A stretch of DNA of 57,916 bases from B18-G4 sp032250805 (GTDB taxonomy: Bacteria; Bacteroidota; Bacteroidia; Bacteroidales; B18-G4). The notes under the pieces are model-generated. The model was not told the origin of the DNA. It ran no database searches and worked only from the letters and a program-made list of their open reading frames with translations. The translations under genes were made by a program, and so were the position numbers. Positions 34,294 through 44,100 of the stretch are shown piece by piece. The DNA lies in contig JAVVEM010000021.1 of NCBI GenBank assembly GCA_032250805.1, positions 1 to 57,916 of the forward strand. Direction: 5' to 3'. How positions within the stretch are numbered: the stretch's first letter is position 1; the number at the start of each line of letters is the position of its first letter.

Positions 34294-35343
34294 ATGAAAT
34301 TATCCCAATTCAGATTTCATTTACCTTCTGAACTGATTGCCAGCCATCCCCCCGAAAACAGGGATGAGTCAAAGATGATGGTGTTGAATAGAAAAGACGG
34401 TTCTATTGAACACAGATCTTTCCCGAATATTCTCGAATATTTTAGTGATGGCGATGTCTTTGTCATTAACAATACCAAGGTTTTCCCGGCACGCCTCCAT
34501 GGAACCAAAGAAAAAACAGGGGCCGAAATAGAGGTGTTTTTATTGCGCGAATTGAATAGCGAAACACGGCTATGGGATGTACTTGTTGATCCTGCCAGGA
34601 AAATCAGGATCGGGAATAAACTTTATTTCGGAGAAGATGAAGCTCTTGTTGCCGAGGTTATCGACAATACCACTTCACGCGGACGTACATTACGCTTTCT
34701 TTTTGATGGCTCGTACGATGATTTTAAGCAAACCATTTACAGCCTTGGCGAAACCCCTTTGCCCAAAATACATAAGCGAAGTGTGGTTCCTGAGGATGAA
34801 GCCAGATACCAGACCATTTATGCCAAACACGAAGGTGCAGTTGCTGCTCCCACTGCAGGCCTGCATTTCAGTCGTGAGCTCATGAAAAGGCTCGAACTGC
34901 TTGGGGTATCTTTTGCCGAGATCACCCTGCATGCCGGATTGGGTAATTTCAGGACCATTGAAGTAGAAGACCTTACCAAGCATAAAATGGACTCGGAAGA
35001 AGTGATCATCGACGAACAAAATGCCAGCATCGTCAATCTGGCAAAAGAAAAACGTAATAAGATATGTGCCGTTGGCACCACTTCGATGAAAGCTCTTGAA
35101 ACATCCGTTTCCATCACCGGCAAAATAAAACCATACAATGGGTGGACAAACAAATTTATTTTCCCACCCTATGAGTTTAGTGTTGCAGATGCAATGATCA
35201 CCAATCTTCATCTGCCGCAATCATCAATGATGATGATGGTAGCTGCATATGCCGGTTATGATTTCCTGATGAAGGCATATAAAGAAGCCGTTGAAAAGAA
35301 ATACAAATTCTTTACCTACGGTGATGCCATGCTCATTATTTAG
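34294..35343 (+). CDS. queA: S-adenosylmethionine:tRNA ribosyltransferase-isomerase
   Basis: This 349-residue enzyme transfers and isomerises the ribosyl part of S-adenosylmethionine onto preQ1-modified tRNA, making epoxyqueuosine. The N-terminus (LPSELIASHPPENRDESKMM) and the motifs YAKHEGAVAAPTAGLHFS and VGTTSMKALET are typical. The length fits the family. A seven-codon ORF (ATG 34271) ends in a TAATG overlap with the queA start. No preQ1 riboswitch was seen. ispD begins 2 bp after the queA stop. Confidence 0.96.
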   Translation: MKLSQFRFHLPSELIASHPPENRDESKMMVLNRKDGSIEHRSFPNILEYFSDGDVFVINNTKVFPARLHGTKEKTGAEIEVFLLRELNSETRLWDVLVDPARKIRIGNKLYFGEDEALVAEVIDNTTSRGRTLRFLFDGSYDDFKQTIYSLGETPLPKIHKRSVVPEDEARYQTIYAKHEGAVAAPTAGLHFSRELMKRLELLGVSFAEITLHAGLGNFRTIEVEDLTKHKMDSEEVIIDEQNASIVNLAKEKRNKICAVGTTSMKALETSVSITGKIKPYNGWTNKFIFPPYEFSVADAMITNLHLPQSSMMMMVAAYAGYDFLMKAYKEAVEKKYKFFTYGDAMLII

Positions 35344-35345
35344 CC

Positions 35346-36020
35346 ATGGCTCAGAAATATGTTATCATTACGGCAGGTGGTAGAGGTTCCCGCATGGGTG
35401 CTGCCATTCCCAAGCAATTTTTAATCCTGAATGGTTTACCCGTTATCATGCACAGCATCAATGCTTTCCTTGATCATTCTGCAGATATTAAAGTCATTGT
35501 GGCATTGCCGCAGGAATACTTTAATACCTGGAAGACACTTTGTTCGGAATATGATTTTAAAGCCAACCATCAGCTCTGTGCCGGTGGAGAAACACGCTTT
35601 CAATCGGTTAAAAACGGATTATCGCTTGTTGACAATGAAGGAATTGTTGCGGTTCATGATGCTGTGCGCCCCCTGGTATCGCCTGCGCTCATCAAAAAAT
35701 GCTTTATAGAAACATCGGAAAAAGGAAATGCTGTTCCGGTTGTACACCTGAAAGATTCTGTCAGGGAAGTAAACGCCAATGATAACAAACCCATTCAGAG
35801 AGAAAGGCTCAGGCTTGTGCAAACACCTCAGGTTTTTATGGCAGGGATCCTGAAAAAGGCCTATCAACAGGAAAACAATATTGCATTTACCGACGATGCA
35901 AGCGTTGCTGAATCGCAGGGGGTGAAGATCAACCTGATTGAAGGCGATGACAAAAATATCAAGATCACAACCCCTGACGATCTCATCATTGCTGAAGCAT
36001 TAATGAAAGAAAAAACCTGA
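35346..36020 (+). CDS. ispD: 2-C-methyl-D-erythritol 4-phosphate cytidylyltransferase
   Basis: This 224-residue enzyme activates methylerythritol phosphate with CTP in the non-mevalonate isoprenoid pathway. The glycine-rich CTP loop is AGGRGSRMGAAIPKQF (residues 11-26); other family motifs are VAVHDAVRPLVS, QTPQVF and FTDDASVAE. The length is right for a single-domain IspD. It is coupled to queA and convergent with the glycosyltransferase gene, with 7 bp between stops. Confidence 0.95.
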   Translation: MAQKYVIITAGGRGSRMGAAIPKQFLILNGLPVIMHSINAFLDHSADIKVIVALPQEYFNTWKTLCSEYDFKANHQLCAGGETRFQSVKNGLSLVDNEGIVAVHDAVRPLVSPALIKKCFIETSEKGNAVPVVHLKDSVREVNANDNKPIQRERLRLVQTPQVFMAGILKKAYQQENNIAFTDDASVAESQGVKINLIEGDDKNIKITTPDDLIIAEALMKEKT

Positions 36021-36027
36021 TGAGAAG

Positions 36028-37149
36028 TTATCTCCCCTTCCATTTATATGCCAGTATATTTCCTGCCAGGCCCATGATGCTGATAAAAGGGAAATAGAGA
36101 AACTGCATTAACGGAAACCATTTCATGAGGTGGCGCTGCCGGGCAAATCCGCTTATATCCCATAGTAGCTTAAAGTCGACAAAGCTTTTAAGCAGGAAAA
36201 GGACCCCAAATACATAAAAAAACAGGGGATTGAAAAACCCCGCGATGACTGCCAGAATAATGGCCATATTAAGCAGCAGAACCGTCAGGGCCGTAAAAAT
36301 CATAAAGGGATCGCGGTAAGCATGACTTTTTGATACCCAACGGATGCGCTGGTGAATAAATTCGCGAATTCCGGAAACACCTTCTGTTAAAACAATGGCT
36401 TCTTTTTCTTTCAGAAAGGCAATGGCTTTTCCTGAAAAAGCTTTTTTAAATTTCTCGAGCAAAAATATATCATCCCCCCCGGGAATATGTTCGTTCCCCT
36501 TAAATCCTGATACTTGCTCAAAGGCAGCTTTTTCGTAGGCAAGGTTGGCCCCATTGCACATGATGGGTTGATTTATTGAGATGGCTCCGGCTGCTGATGC
36601 AACAAGGCTGAGCAGTTCAATGGCCTGAAACTTACCGGTGAAGCCTTTAGGGTTTGTGACCACCACCGGTCCGGCTATCATTTTATATTTATTGTAGGCA
36701 TAAGCCTTTGCGATGGCCTCCAGCCAATGATTGCAGGGTATGCAATCGGCATCAGTAGTAACAATAAGGGTTCCGTACGCTTCACGGATCCCTGCTGTTA
36801 TCGCATTTTTTTTGCCGCTTAGCCCTTCTTTAAGATGGATCAGCTTTATGCGCTCCCCGGGGTCATTTTCCTTTACCATGTGCGGGGTTTTGTCATTAGA
36901 ATGATCATTTACTATGATCACCTCATATTTATCCTCCGGATATCTCTGCCCGAGCAGTTGTTTTATCAGCCGGCCTATATGTTTTTGTTCGTTCCGGGCA
37001 GCAACAATCACACTGATCGAAGGGAAAGGCCCGGAAACAGGGGGATAGTGTTTAATTTTTCGCCATCCAAAATAAAACCACATAATCAGCAGCGAATATA
37101 CCAACCCTGTCAGCACCAAAACGATAAGGAAAATTACTGTGCTATTCAT
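36028..37149 (-). CDS. Membrane glycosyltransferase, family 2
   Basis: This protein of about 373 residues has an N-terminal membrane segment (STVIFLIVLVLTGLVYSLLI), a GT-A domain and C-terminal membrane segments. GT2 motifs visible are SVIVAARNEQKHIG, VNDHSND, TTDADCIPC (the metal-binding DxD region), GGDDIFLLEKF and QRIRWVSK (the QxxRW motif of processive or polytopic GT2 enzymes). The sugar donor and acceptor are unknown. ATG 37149 overlaps the end of the upstream flippase-like gene by 8 bp, so the two are probably coupled in surface polysaccharide or glycolipid work. Confidence 0.88.
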   Translation of the reverse strand: MNSTVIFLIVLVLTGLVYSLLIMWFYFGWRKIKHYPPVSGPFPSISVIVAARNEQKHIGRLIKQLLGQRYPEDKYEVIIVNDHSNDKTPHMVKENDPGERIKLIHLKEGLSGKKNAITAGIREAYGTLIVTTDADCIPCNHWLEAIAKAYAYNKYKMIAGPVVVTNPKGFTGKFQAIELLSLVASAAGAISINQPIMCNGANLAYEKAAFEQVSGFKGNEHIPGGDDIFLLEKFKKAFSGKAIAFLKEKEAIVLTEGVSGIREFIHQRIRWVSKSHAYRDPFMIFTALTVLLLNMAIILAVIAGFFNPLFFYVFGVLFLLKSFVDFKLLWDISGFARQRHLMKWFPLMQFLYFPFISIMGLAGNILAYKWKGR

Positions 37150-38185
37150 TTGCTGATTTCCTGAAAAACTTAAGGTTAAACACAAAAACTGCCCCAATCA
37201 GGGCCGGAATGGCCAGGTTAATGATCCATAAGGCAGTTGAAGCTGCAACAATACCTGTATTCATATTTGTTGGCATATCCAGTGGATTCCCGTAATATAC
37301 TCCGATTAAAAACAGGGCTACCGAACTTCGGATACCCAGTTCGGTAATAGCTACAGTAGGAATCATGGTCATTACAAAGAAAATTACGGCAATGATCACC
37401 ATTGCGGGTAAAAAATGCATATTTACTCCGAAAAGTTTTAGCAACAAATACATCTGAAAGGAAAAAATGACAAAGCGTAAAAAACTGAGCATAATGATAC
37501 CCAGAAGTTCATGAATAGTATAAGCCGAGAGGATATGGATATATGAAATCAATCTTTTCATGAGTTTCCCTTTAAACCTGCCGGCCAGTGACGAAAGCAA
37601 TGAGATGTTTAAAAAAAGGAGGATAACCAGCACATTTATTCCTACCAACATTACTGCCCCTCCCCAAAGAAAATAATCATAAACATAAGCCGGGATACTG
37701 AAATAACTGAGCAGCGTTTCGGGATATGCCAAAAACATAATGTAAATGCATGTTGTACCCACTGTAAACGTCACCAGGAGCTGGCTCATGCTCCCAAGGA
37801 TTGTAATAAAAATGCCTTCAATGCGGTTTGCCTTCTCAAGGATGAATACCCGTCCGAAGTAATCTCCTATACGGTTGGGTGTGAATGAACTTACGGCAAT
37901 ACCTGTCAGCACAGCCTCAAAAGATCGCAGCCAGTTGATGCGCTCGATCTTATTGATAAGAAAATTCCATTTGATGGCTTCTGTGCCCCAGTTAAGCAAC
38001 ATGAGCAAAAGCAGAAGGAGGATAACATAAATTGAGCGGCTGCTGCTAAAACTGTTTATTAACAGATCGAATATTTCATTAAGGTTTCTTTTGTAAAATA
38101 CCTGCTGATAGATGAAACCATAAGTCGCAAAGATTATCAGAAACCTGATCAGATAGTTGTATGTTTTGCGTACTTTTGTTTTCAT
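37142..38185 (-). CDS. Flippase-like integral membrane protein (UPF0104/LPG synthase TM)
   Basis: This 347-residue protein has about eight membrane segments and the family motif region TGIAVSSFTPNRIGDYFGRV followed by ILEKANRIEG, as in the membrane domain of lysylphosphatidylglycerol synthase and AglD-like proteins. A conserved TMIPTVAITELGIRSS segment sits near the C-terminus. Family members flip lipids or modify lipid head groups. Pairing with a GT2 gene suggests transport or synthesis of a glycolipid. Its start overlaps the open frame upstream of ruvC on the other strand. Confidence 0.85.
   Translation of the reverse strand: MKTKVRKTYNYLIRFLIIFATYGFIYQQVFYKRNLNEIFDLLINSFSSSRSIYVILLLLLLMLLNWGTEAIKWNFLINKIERINWLRSFEAVLTGIAVSSFTPNRIGDYFGRVFILEKANRIEGIFITILGSMSQLLVTFTVGTTCIYIMFLAYPETLLSYFSIPAYVYDYFLWGGAVMLVGINVLVILLFLNISLLSSLAGRFKGKLMKRLISYIHILSAYTIHELLGIIMLSFLRFVIFSFQMYLLLKLFGVNMHFLPAMVIIAVIFFVMTMIPTVAITELGIRSSVALFLIGVYYGNPLDMPTNMNTGIVAASTALWIINLAIPALIGAVFVFNLKFFRKSANE
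38171..38178 (+). promoter_or_regulatory. -7 box of ruvC
   Basis: TACTTTTG matches TAnnTTTG and lies 33 nt before the TTG start at 38212. It lies inside the start region of the divergent flippase-like gene. Confidence 0.4.
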
Positions 38186-38211
38186 CAGGTATACCTAAAA
38201 CAAGCTGTTTT

Positions 38212-38763
38212 TTGAACAAAGACCGTATCATATTAGGCATCGACCCCGGCACCAATATTATGGGATATGGTTTAATTCACCATAAAAGTAATAAAATCGA
38301 ATTAATCACGATGGGGGTGCTCAAGCTGGGCAAATTTCCCGATCACGGGCTAAAATTAAAAATGATTTTCGAGCGCACCTCTGCTTTGATCTCCGAGTAC
38401 AAGCCTGATGAGCTGGCCATTGAAGCGCCATTTTTCGGCAAGAACATACAATCCATGCTTAAGCTGGGCAGGGCCCAGGGTGTGGCAATGGCTGCCGCAC
38501 TGCATCTTGAGGTACCCATTTTTGAGTATTCCCCACGAAAGATAAAACAATCAATAACCGGTAAGGGAAACGCTTCAAAGGAGCAGGTTGCAGGAATGCT
38601 TACCACCTTACTCTCCATTCACGACCCTCCTGAATACATGGATGCCACTGACGGACTGGCGGTTGCTGTTTGTCATTATTTTCAACGAAAACCCACAGCC
38701 AATGGCGAACATTACAACAACTGGAAAAGTTTTATCTCCAAAAATCCGGATAAGATAAAATAG
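38212..38763 (+). CDS. ruvC: Holliday junction endonuclease RuvC
   Basis: This protein of about 183 residues resolves Holliday junctions in recombination. RNase H-fold acidic residues are visible in LGIDPGTNIMGYGL (first Asp), AIEAPFFGKNIQSMLKLGRA (Glu) and MDATDGLAVAVCH (the last two Asp). The open frame extends upstream to an ATG at 38161, but that lies before the promoter box, so the TTG at 38212 (MNKDRIILGIDPG) is the more likely start. No ruvA or ruvB is near. Confidence 0.94.
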   Translation: MNKDRIILGIDPGTNIMGYGLIHHKSNKIELITMGVLKLGKFPDHGLKLKMIFERTSALISEYKPDELAIEAPFFGKNIQSMLKLGRAQGVAMAAALHLEVPIFEYSPRKIKQSITGKGNASKEQVAGMLTTLLSIHDPPEYMDATDGLAVAVCHYFQRKPTANGEHYNNWKSFISKNPDKIK

Positions 38764-38871
38764 ATCATATTCAAATGAATTTACTTATCTGCATAGTGGA
38801 AATGCAGATCATTGCCGGCATTTTACATCCCGCACTCAAAAGTCTTTTGTACTTTTACACAAAGTTTAATT

Positions 38872-39936
38872 ATGAATATTGCTGCACTGGTTTCCGGTGG
38901 TGTTGACAGTTCGGTCGCTATACCTATCCTGATTGAGCAGGGTTTCAGACCCGTGATCTTTTACATAAAGATCGCCATGGAGGATGAGCCTGGTTATTTG
39001 GATTGTCCTTCTGAAGAGGACATAGAGATCACAAGCTGGATTGCCCGGAAGTATGGGCTTGAAATGGAGATTGTTGACCTGCAGAAGGAATACTGGGAGC
39101 GGGTGGTAAGCTATACCATCGAAACAGTAAAGCAAGGGCTTACGCCCAATCCTGATGTGATGTGTAACCGCCTGATCAAGTTTGGCAGTTTTGAGGATCG
39201 GTTTGGAAAGGACTTTGACAAGATCGCCACCGGACATTACGCTTCGGTGATAGAAGATTCGGGCCAGTTTTACCTGGGCACCGCCAGGGACCGCATAAAG
39301 GATCAGAGCTATTTTTTGGGCAGAATAACATATTCGCAGCTATCAAAAACCATGTTCCCCCTCCATGATATGTTGAAGAAAGAGGTCAGGAGCATGGCCG
39401 AAAAAATGAAACTTCCGAGTGCCCATCGCCCCGACAGCCAGGGCATTTGTTTCCTGGGCAAGATCAACTACAATGATTTTATCAGGAAATATGTTGGCGA
39501 AAAGCCCGGTGAGATCATTGAGCTTGAAACCGGGAAAGCCTGGGGTGAACACAAAGGTTTGTGGTTTCACACCATTGGCCAGCGAAAAGGCCTGGGCTTA
39601 AGCCAGGGCCCATGGTTTGTGGTAAAAAAGGACCTGAAAAAAAATATCCTTTACATTTCGAACGGTTATGACCCTGTGGCCCAGTATAGCAAAAAAATAG
39701 TACTCTCTGATTTTCGTTTCATCAACGAAAACAAATCTCCCGCCCTTGAAACACCATTAAACATTACCTTTAAGATCAGACACCAGCCTGAATTCAGCAA
39801 GGGAATATTGCAAAAGTCAGAAAATTTGCATATCATTGATGCAAAGGAAGCAATATCGGGGGTGGCCCCGGGGCAGTTTGGTGTTGTATATGATGCAGAC
39901 ATGCATATTTGCCTGGGTAGTGGAATCATTACATGA
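38872..39936 (+). CDS. mnmA: tRNA-specific 2-thiouridylase MnmA
   Basis: This 354-residue enzyme puts sulfur on the wobble uridine of tRNA-Lys, Glu and Gln. The PP-loop is VSGGVDSSV (residues 7-15). The two catalytic cysteines are in NPDVMCN (first) and GICFLGK (second). It needs a persulfide sulfur donor. The C-terminal beta-barrel is intact. The start ATG 38872 follows a TACTTTTA sequence at 38850-38857. The stop overlaps the ATG of a possible upstream start for the next gene. Confidence 0.96.
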   Translation: MNIAALVSGGVDSSVAIPILIEQGFRPVIFYIKIAMEDEPGYLDCPSEEDIEITSWIARKYGLEMEIVDLQKEYWERVVSYTIETVKQGLTPNPDVMCNRLIKFGSFEDRFGKDFDKIATGHYASVIEDSGQFYLGTARDRIKDQSYFLGRITYSQLSKTMFPLHDMLKKEVRSMAEKMKLPSAHRPDSQGICFLGKINYNDFIRKYVGEKPGEIIELETGKAWGEHKGLWFHTIGQRKGLGLSQGPWFVVKKDLKKNILYISNGYDPVAQYSKKIVLSDFRFINENKSPALETPLNITFKIRHQPEFSKGILQKSENLHIIDAKEAISGVAPGQFGVVYDADMHICLGSGIIT

Positions 39937-39962
39937 TCAGAAAACAAATAATCAATTGCGTT

Positions 39963-41102
39963 ATGGAGAATTTTGAAATATATAACCCTGTTAAGGCATA
40001 CTTTGGAAAGGATGTGATCAATAAACTCTCTACCGAAATTACAAATTACGGAAAGCGGATATTGCTTATTTATGGTAAGGGGTCGATCAAAAAAAACGGG
40101 ATCTATGATACCATTTTGGAAGAAATTAACCTTGCTGAAGCTGAGGTCTTTGAATTTTCAGGGATCAAGCCCAATCCGGTAATTGAGGATGTCAGGGCTG
40201 CCATTTCACTCGGAAAAAGTAAGAATGTTGACATTGTCCTTGCCGTTGGCGGGGGTAGTGTAATCGATTCTGCCAAAGCGATTGCCGTTGGCATTACTAC
40301 TGATTATGATATCTGGGATTATGTAAAAGGAAAGTACAAAGCAGAAAAAGCTGTGCCTGTTCTGGCCGTGCTCACCCTGGCAGCTACAGGCACCGAGATG
40401 AATCGTTTTGCTGTTTTGCAGCACAACGGTTCCAATGAAAAGACCGGGTTTGGATATCAACCGATGTATCCATCAGTTTCTTTTCTTGATCCTTCGTATA
40501 CCATTAGTGTTCCGGCCAATTATACGGCTTTTGGAATTGCCGACCTGATCGCCCATGCACTTGAAGCTTATTTTGGCAAGGGCGATGCCAGTTTATCAGA
40601 TCGCTTTGTTTTTGGTATCATTAAGGAGGCTCTTGAGTACGGACCTCAGTTAATGGAAAAACTGGATGATTATGATTTACGTGCGCGCATCATGTATGCA
40701 GCCACCATGGCGCTCAACAACCTTACCATGTATGGAAGGGTTTCGGGCGATTGGTGCGTTCATGGTATTGGCCATGTTTTATCGGTACTTTATGATGTAC
40801 CACACGGCGCTTCACTTTCCATTATCTTTCCGGCATGGATGCGATTGCATCAGGACAGGGCCCGCGACAGGATAACAGCACTTGGAGAAAATCTTTTTGC
40901 TGTTTCAACAGTTGAAGAAACCGTGGCATCATTTGAGGAATTTTTTGAGCGCATTGGTAGCCCGGTCAGATTATCAAAAACCTCATACGGGGATTATAAT
41001 AAGGAAAGGATCCTTGAGGTTCTGAAAGAAAAGAAAGTTGAAGGTGCACATCATAAATTTTCGGAAGAAGATTATCACACCCTGCTCGATTATTTATGGT
41101 AA
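39963..41102 (+). CDS. Iron-containing alcohol dehydrogenase (butanol dehydrogenase-like)
   Basis: This protein of about 379 residues is a group III iron alcohol dehydrogenase of the YqhD/BdhA type. The NAD(P)-binding GGGSVIDSAKAIA and the ATGTEMNRFAV motif are clear. Metal ligands are expected in FGIADLIAHALEAYF, WCVHGIGHVL and DVPHGASLS. These enzymes reduce aldehydes, including butanal and reactive carbonyls. An ATG at 39933 that overlaps the mnmA stop (ATGA) could add 10 residues; ENFEIYNPVKAYFG at 39963 is the usual N-terminus. Confidence 0.93.
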   Translation: MENFEIYNPVKAYFGKDVINKLSTEITNYGKRILLIYGKGSIKKNGIYDTILEEINLAEAEVFEFSGIKPNPVIEDVRAAISLGKSKNVDIVLAVGGGSVIDSAKAIAVGITTDYDIWDYVKGKYKAEKAVPVLAVLTLAATGTEMNRFAVLQHNGSNEKTGFGYQPMYPSVSFLDPSYTISVPANYTAFGIADLIAHALEAYFGKGDASLSDRFVFGIIKEALEYGPQLMEKLDDYDLRARIMYAATMALNNLTMYGRVSGDWCVHGIGHVLSVLYDVPHGASLSIIFPAWMRLHQDRARDRITALGENLFAVSTVEETVASFEEFFERIGSPVRLSKTSYGDYNKERILEVLKEKKVEGAHHKFSEEDYHTLLDYLW

Positions 41103-41106
41103 GTAA

Positions 41107-44100
41107 TTATTCTTTGAGCACTTTCATCAGTACCATTTTCCCATTCTCCAATACTATTCTGCAGAAATAGATGCCCGGATTAAAGTTGCGCGTGTCTATT
41201 CTTTTCTCACATTTTCCCTGACAAAGAATGGTTTCCTCATAGATCATATTTCCAATAATATCAGCAATGCCCACTGATCTTATACCAACCTCCGAATTGA
41301 TCAACAGAAAATGCTTGCATGGATTGGGGTATACACTAAGGGTTTTCGTGTTAAGATCTTCAATTCCAACCATTACGGTGATATAATCAATTTTTGATAT
41401 TGAGTCTGTTCCCCCCGGGCCAAGTGTTTTCAGGCTAACGGTATAATTGCCTGAATTTTGATATGTATGCCCGGGGTGCTGTATGCCGGATGTTTCGCCA
41501 TCACCGAAATACCATGTGTAAGAAGTAACAGGTCCCTGTGATTCATCAGTAAAGCTAACCAGCAGCGGAAAATTTCCTGAAGTAGGGTCACCGCTGAAAT
41601 CAGCAACCGGTGGCAGATCAGAAACTGTGATATAGTCTGTTTTCACTTCAAGATCATTTCCACCCGGTCCCGTGACGCTGAGGCTTACTGTGTACGTTCC
41701 AGGGATTTGATAAAGATGGGCGGGATTTTGCACCAATGAACTTGCCCCATCACCAAAATTCCACGACCAGGTGTTCACCGAATCAGTTGACAAATCAATA
41801 AATGTTACGGCCAGGGGAGTTGTTCCGGATGTTGGCGTTCCGACAAAACCTGCAGTTGGTGGTGCATAATGAACATCGATATAATCCGTTTTTGTATGTG
41901 TGTCGCTACCGCCCGGGCCGGTTGCTGTGAGAGCTACCGTATATAATCCGGGATTAGTGTATTCATGCTGCGGATGCTGAAGATTGGATGAATTCCCGTC
42001 ACCAAAATCCCAGAGCCACATATTTACGCTATCAACAGAGAGATCGGTAAAGGAAACTGTTAACGGTGCGATACCGCTTGTTGTATCAGCCGTAAAGTCT
42101 GCTATCGGAACCATATACGGGCTATAAAGGTCTGATTGCCATACCCCTCTTCCGTACGTAGCGGCATAGATCTTGCTGTCGTCGGGATTGGAATTGTTAT
42201 AGTATATTTCAAGCTCAGTAACAACCACATTGGGAAGCCCGGAATGAAATGTTTGCCAGTTGTCGCCATCACGTTTCACGAATACTCCTGCATCGGTGGC
42301 GGCATATAATTCAATTCCCGGGGCATATTGTTTGTTTTGGATAACACACATCACCGGTATTTGGGGCAGGCCAGCTGAAATATTGCTCCATGAAGTACCC
42401 CCGTTGGTTGTTTCGTAAACGCCATCAGAATTATATTCACCCATAGAAACCCAAACATGATCAGGATCATCATCTTTCACTGAAATATAAGTAATATTTG
42501 ATAAACTCACCGGGAGGTTGGAGGTAATGTCGTTCCATGATTGAGTGGAGCCGCCGCCAGTTGTGGTGCGGTAAATATTACCCAATGTAGCTGCATAAAT
42601 GTACGAAGGATTACTGGCCGAGATGGCCATATTCCTGAAGTCGCCGGAACTGCCCTGGTTTGATATCTGTGTCCAGTTGTTTCCCTGGTCGCTTGTTTTC
42701 CAAACATCCTCATAACCAACATAGAGTGTTTGATTGCTGGTGGGATCCATCAGGTAAGGTGTACACCATGCTCCGCTGCCTGGCAATGCGTTTGTAATAT
42801 TTGTTGAATTCCCCCAATAGTTGGTGGTTTTGTATATACTGCCGTAGTATAGTGCACCATATTGGGTATTCTGGTTGGTGTAATCGATAATGCATTCAAA
42901 TCCATCGCCGCCGATCACATCGTTCCAGGTTCCGCTGAGCCTGGCTTTTGTTCCATTATCCTGAAGGCCGATGATCACCTCCCCTGCATTGGTTTGTCCA
43001 ACGCCCAGGCGGTATATTTGCGAAATGACCATACCTGAGGAAAGGTGCGACCAGTTTCCTCCTCCATTTGTGGTTTTATAGAGTCCTCCATCATTGCATT
43101 CAAAGAGTGTGGAGCTGTTTCCCTGGAAGGCCAGAAAGTGTTTATCGGCATGCACATTTTGTGCATTGCTGGGTGGTCCGCAGCCTGTCCAGTGATTCAC
43201 TATATTAAATGATAATCCTCCATCCGTTGATTTCCATGTATTTATGCCTCCCAGGAAAAGTATGTTGGCGTTATTTGGATCAGCGGCAATACACAGGTCG
43301 TAGAATCCCTGACCATTGGAGCCGCTTCCGTCGCAAGCCCAGCCCAGAAGGTTTATGCTACTGAATATGGTGGAAAATGAAGAGCCACTGTTTACTGATT
43401 TATCCACGCCCTGGAGTGCTCCGCTGCTGTTTGCAGTAACTGCGTATACCCATGTGGGTTGATTTGCACTTACAGCAAGTTCGGTGCGTTGTCCGGAATA
43501 TGTTGCCACCATTGTCCAGTTTGCACCGGAATCAACCGAGCGGTATATGAAAGTGTTGGGAGATCCTTTTGTTGAGCCGTAGATCGTTGTGGGGTCACCC
43601 GGTTTGAACTCCATATCGATAAATGCCATTGTAGTGAGCAATGTCTTGCTTGCCCATGCATCAGTTGTTTTATAAACTCCCTGTGTAGTTGCGGCATACA
43701 TGGTTTGGTTGGCTGAGTTTGGATCCATCAGCAATCTGTTCAGTCTGACTTTCTGACTGGCTGAAAAACTCAAACTGGTGTTTGTCCATGTTGCTCCGCC
43801 ATCGCTTGATTTGAGTATGCCTACACTGTTATTATCGCTGTTTTGCTGACCTCCCAACGACCACAGGGCACCCACGTCGCGATCGCCTGTTGCGATATAG
43901 AGAATATCGGGACCCGTAACAGGGTCAACAACGAGGATATCACTAACTCCCAATACCGGGACAGTATCATTTAAAACGGTCCAGTTAGCGCCATCGTTCG
44001 TTGTATGCCATATGCCACCTGATGCAGCTCCGGCATAATATTCTGTTGTACTGCCGGGCACAAAAGCAACACAATTCAGGCGACCAAGCCCGGCATATCC

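Noticed and set aside
38161..38163. ATG start for ruvC
   Set aside because: It lies before the promoter box at 38171, and the extra residues are not family-like.
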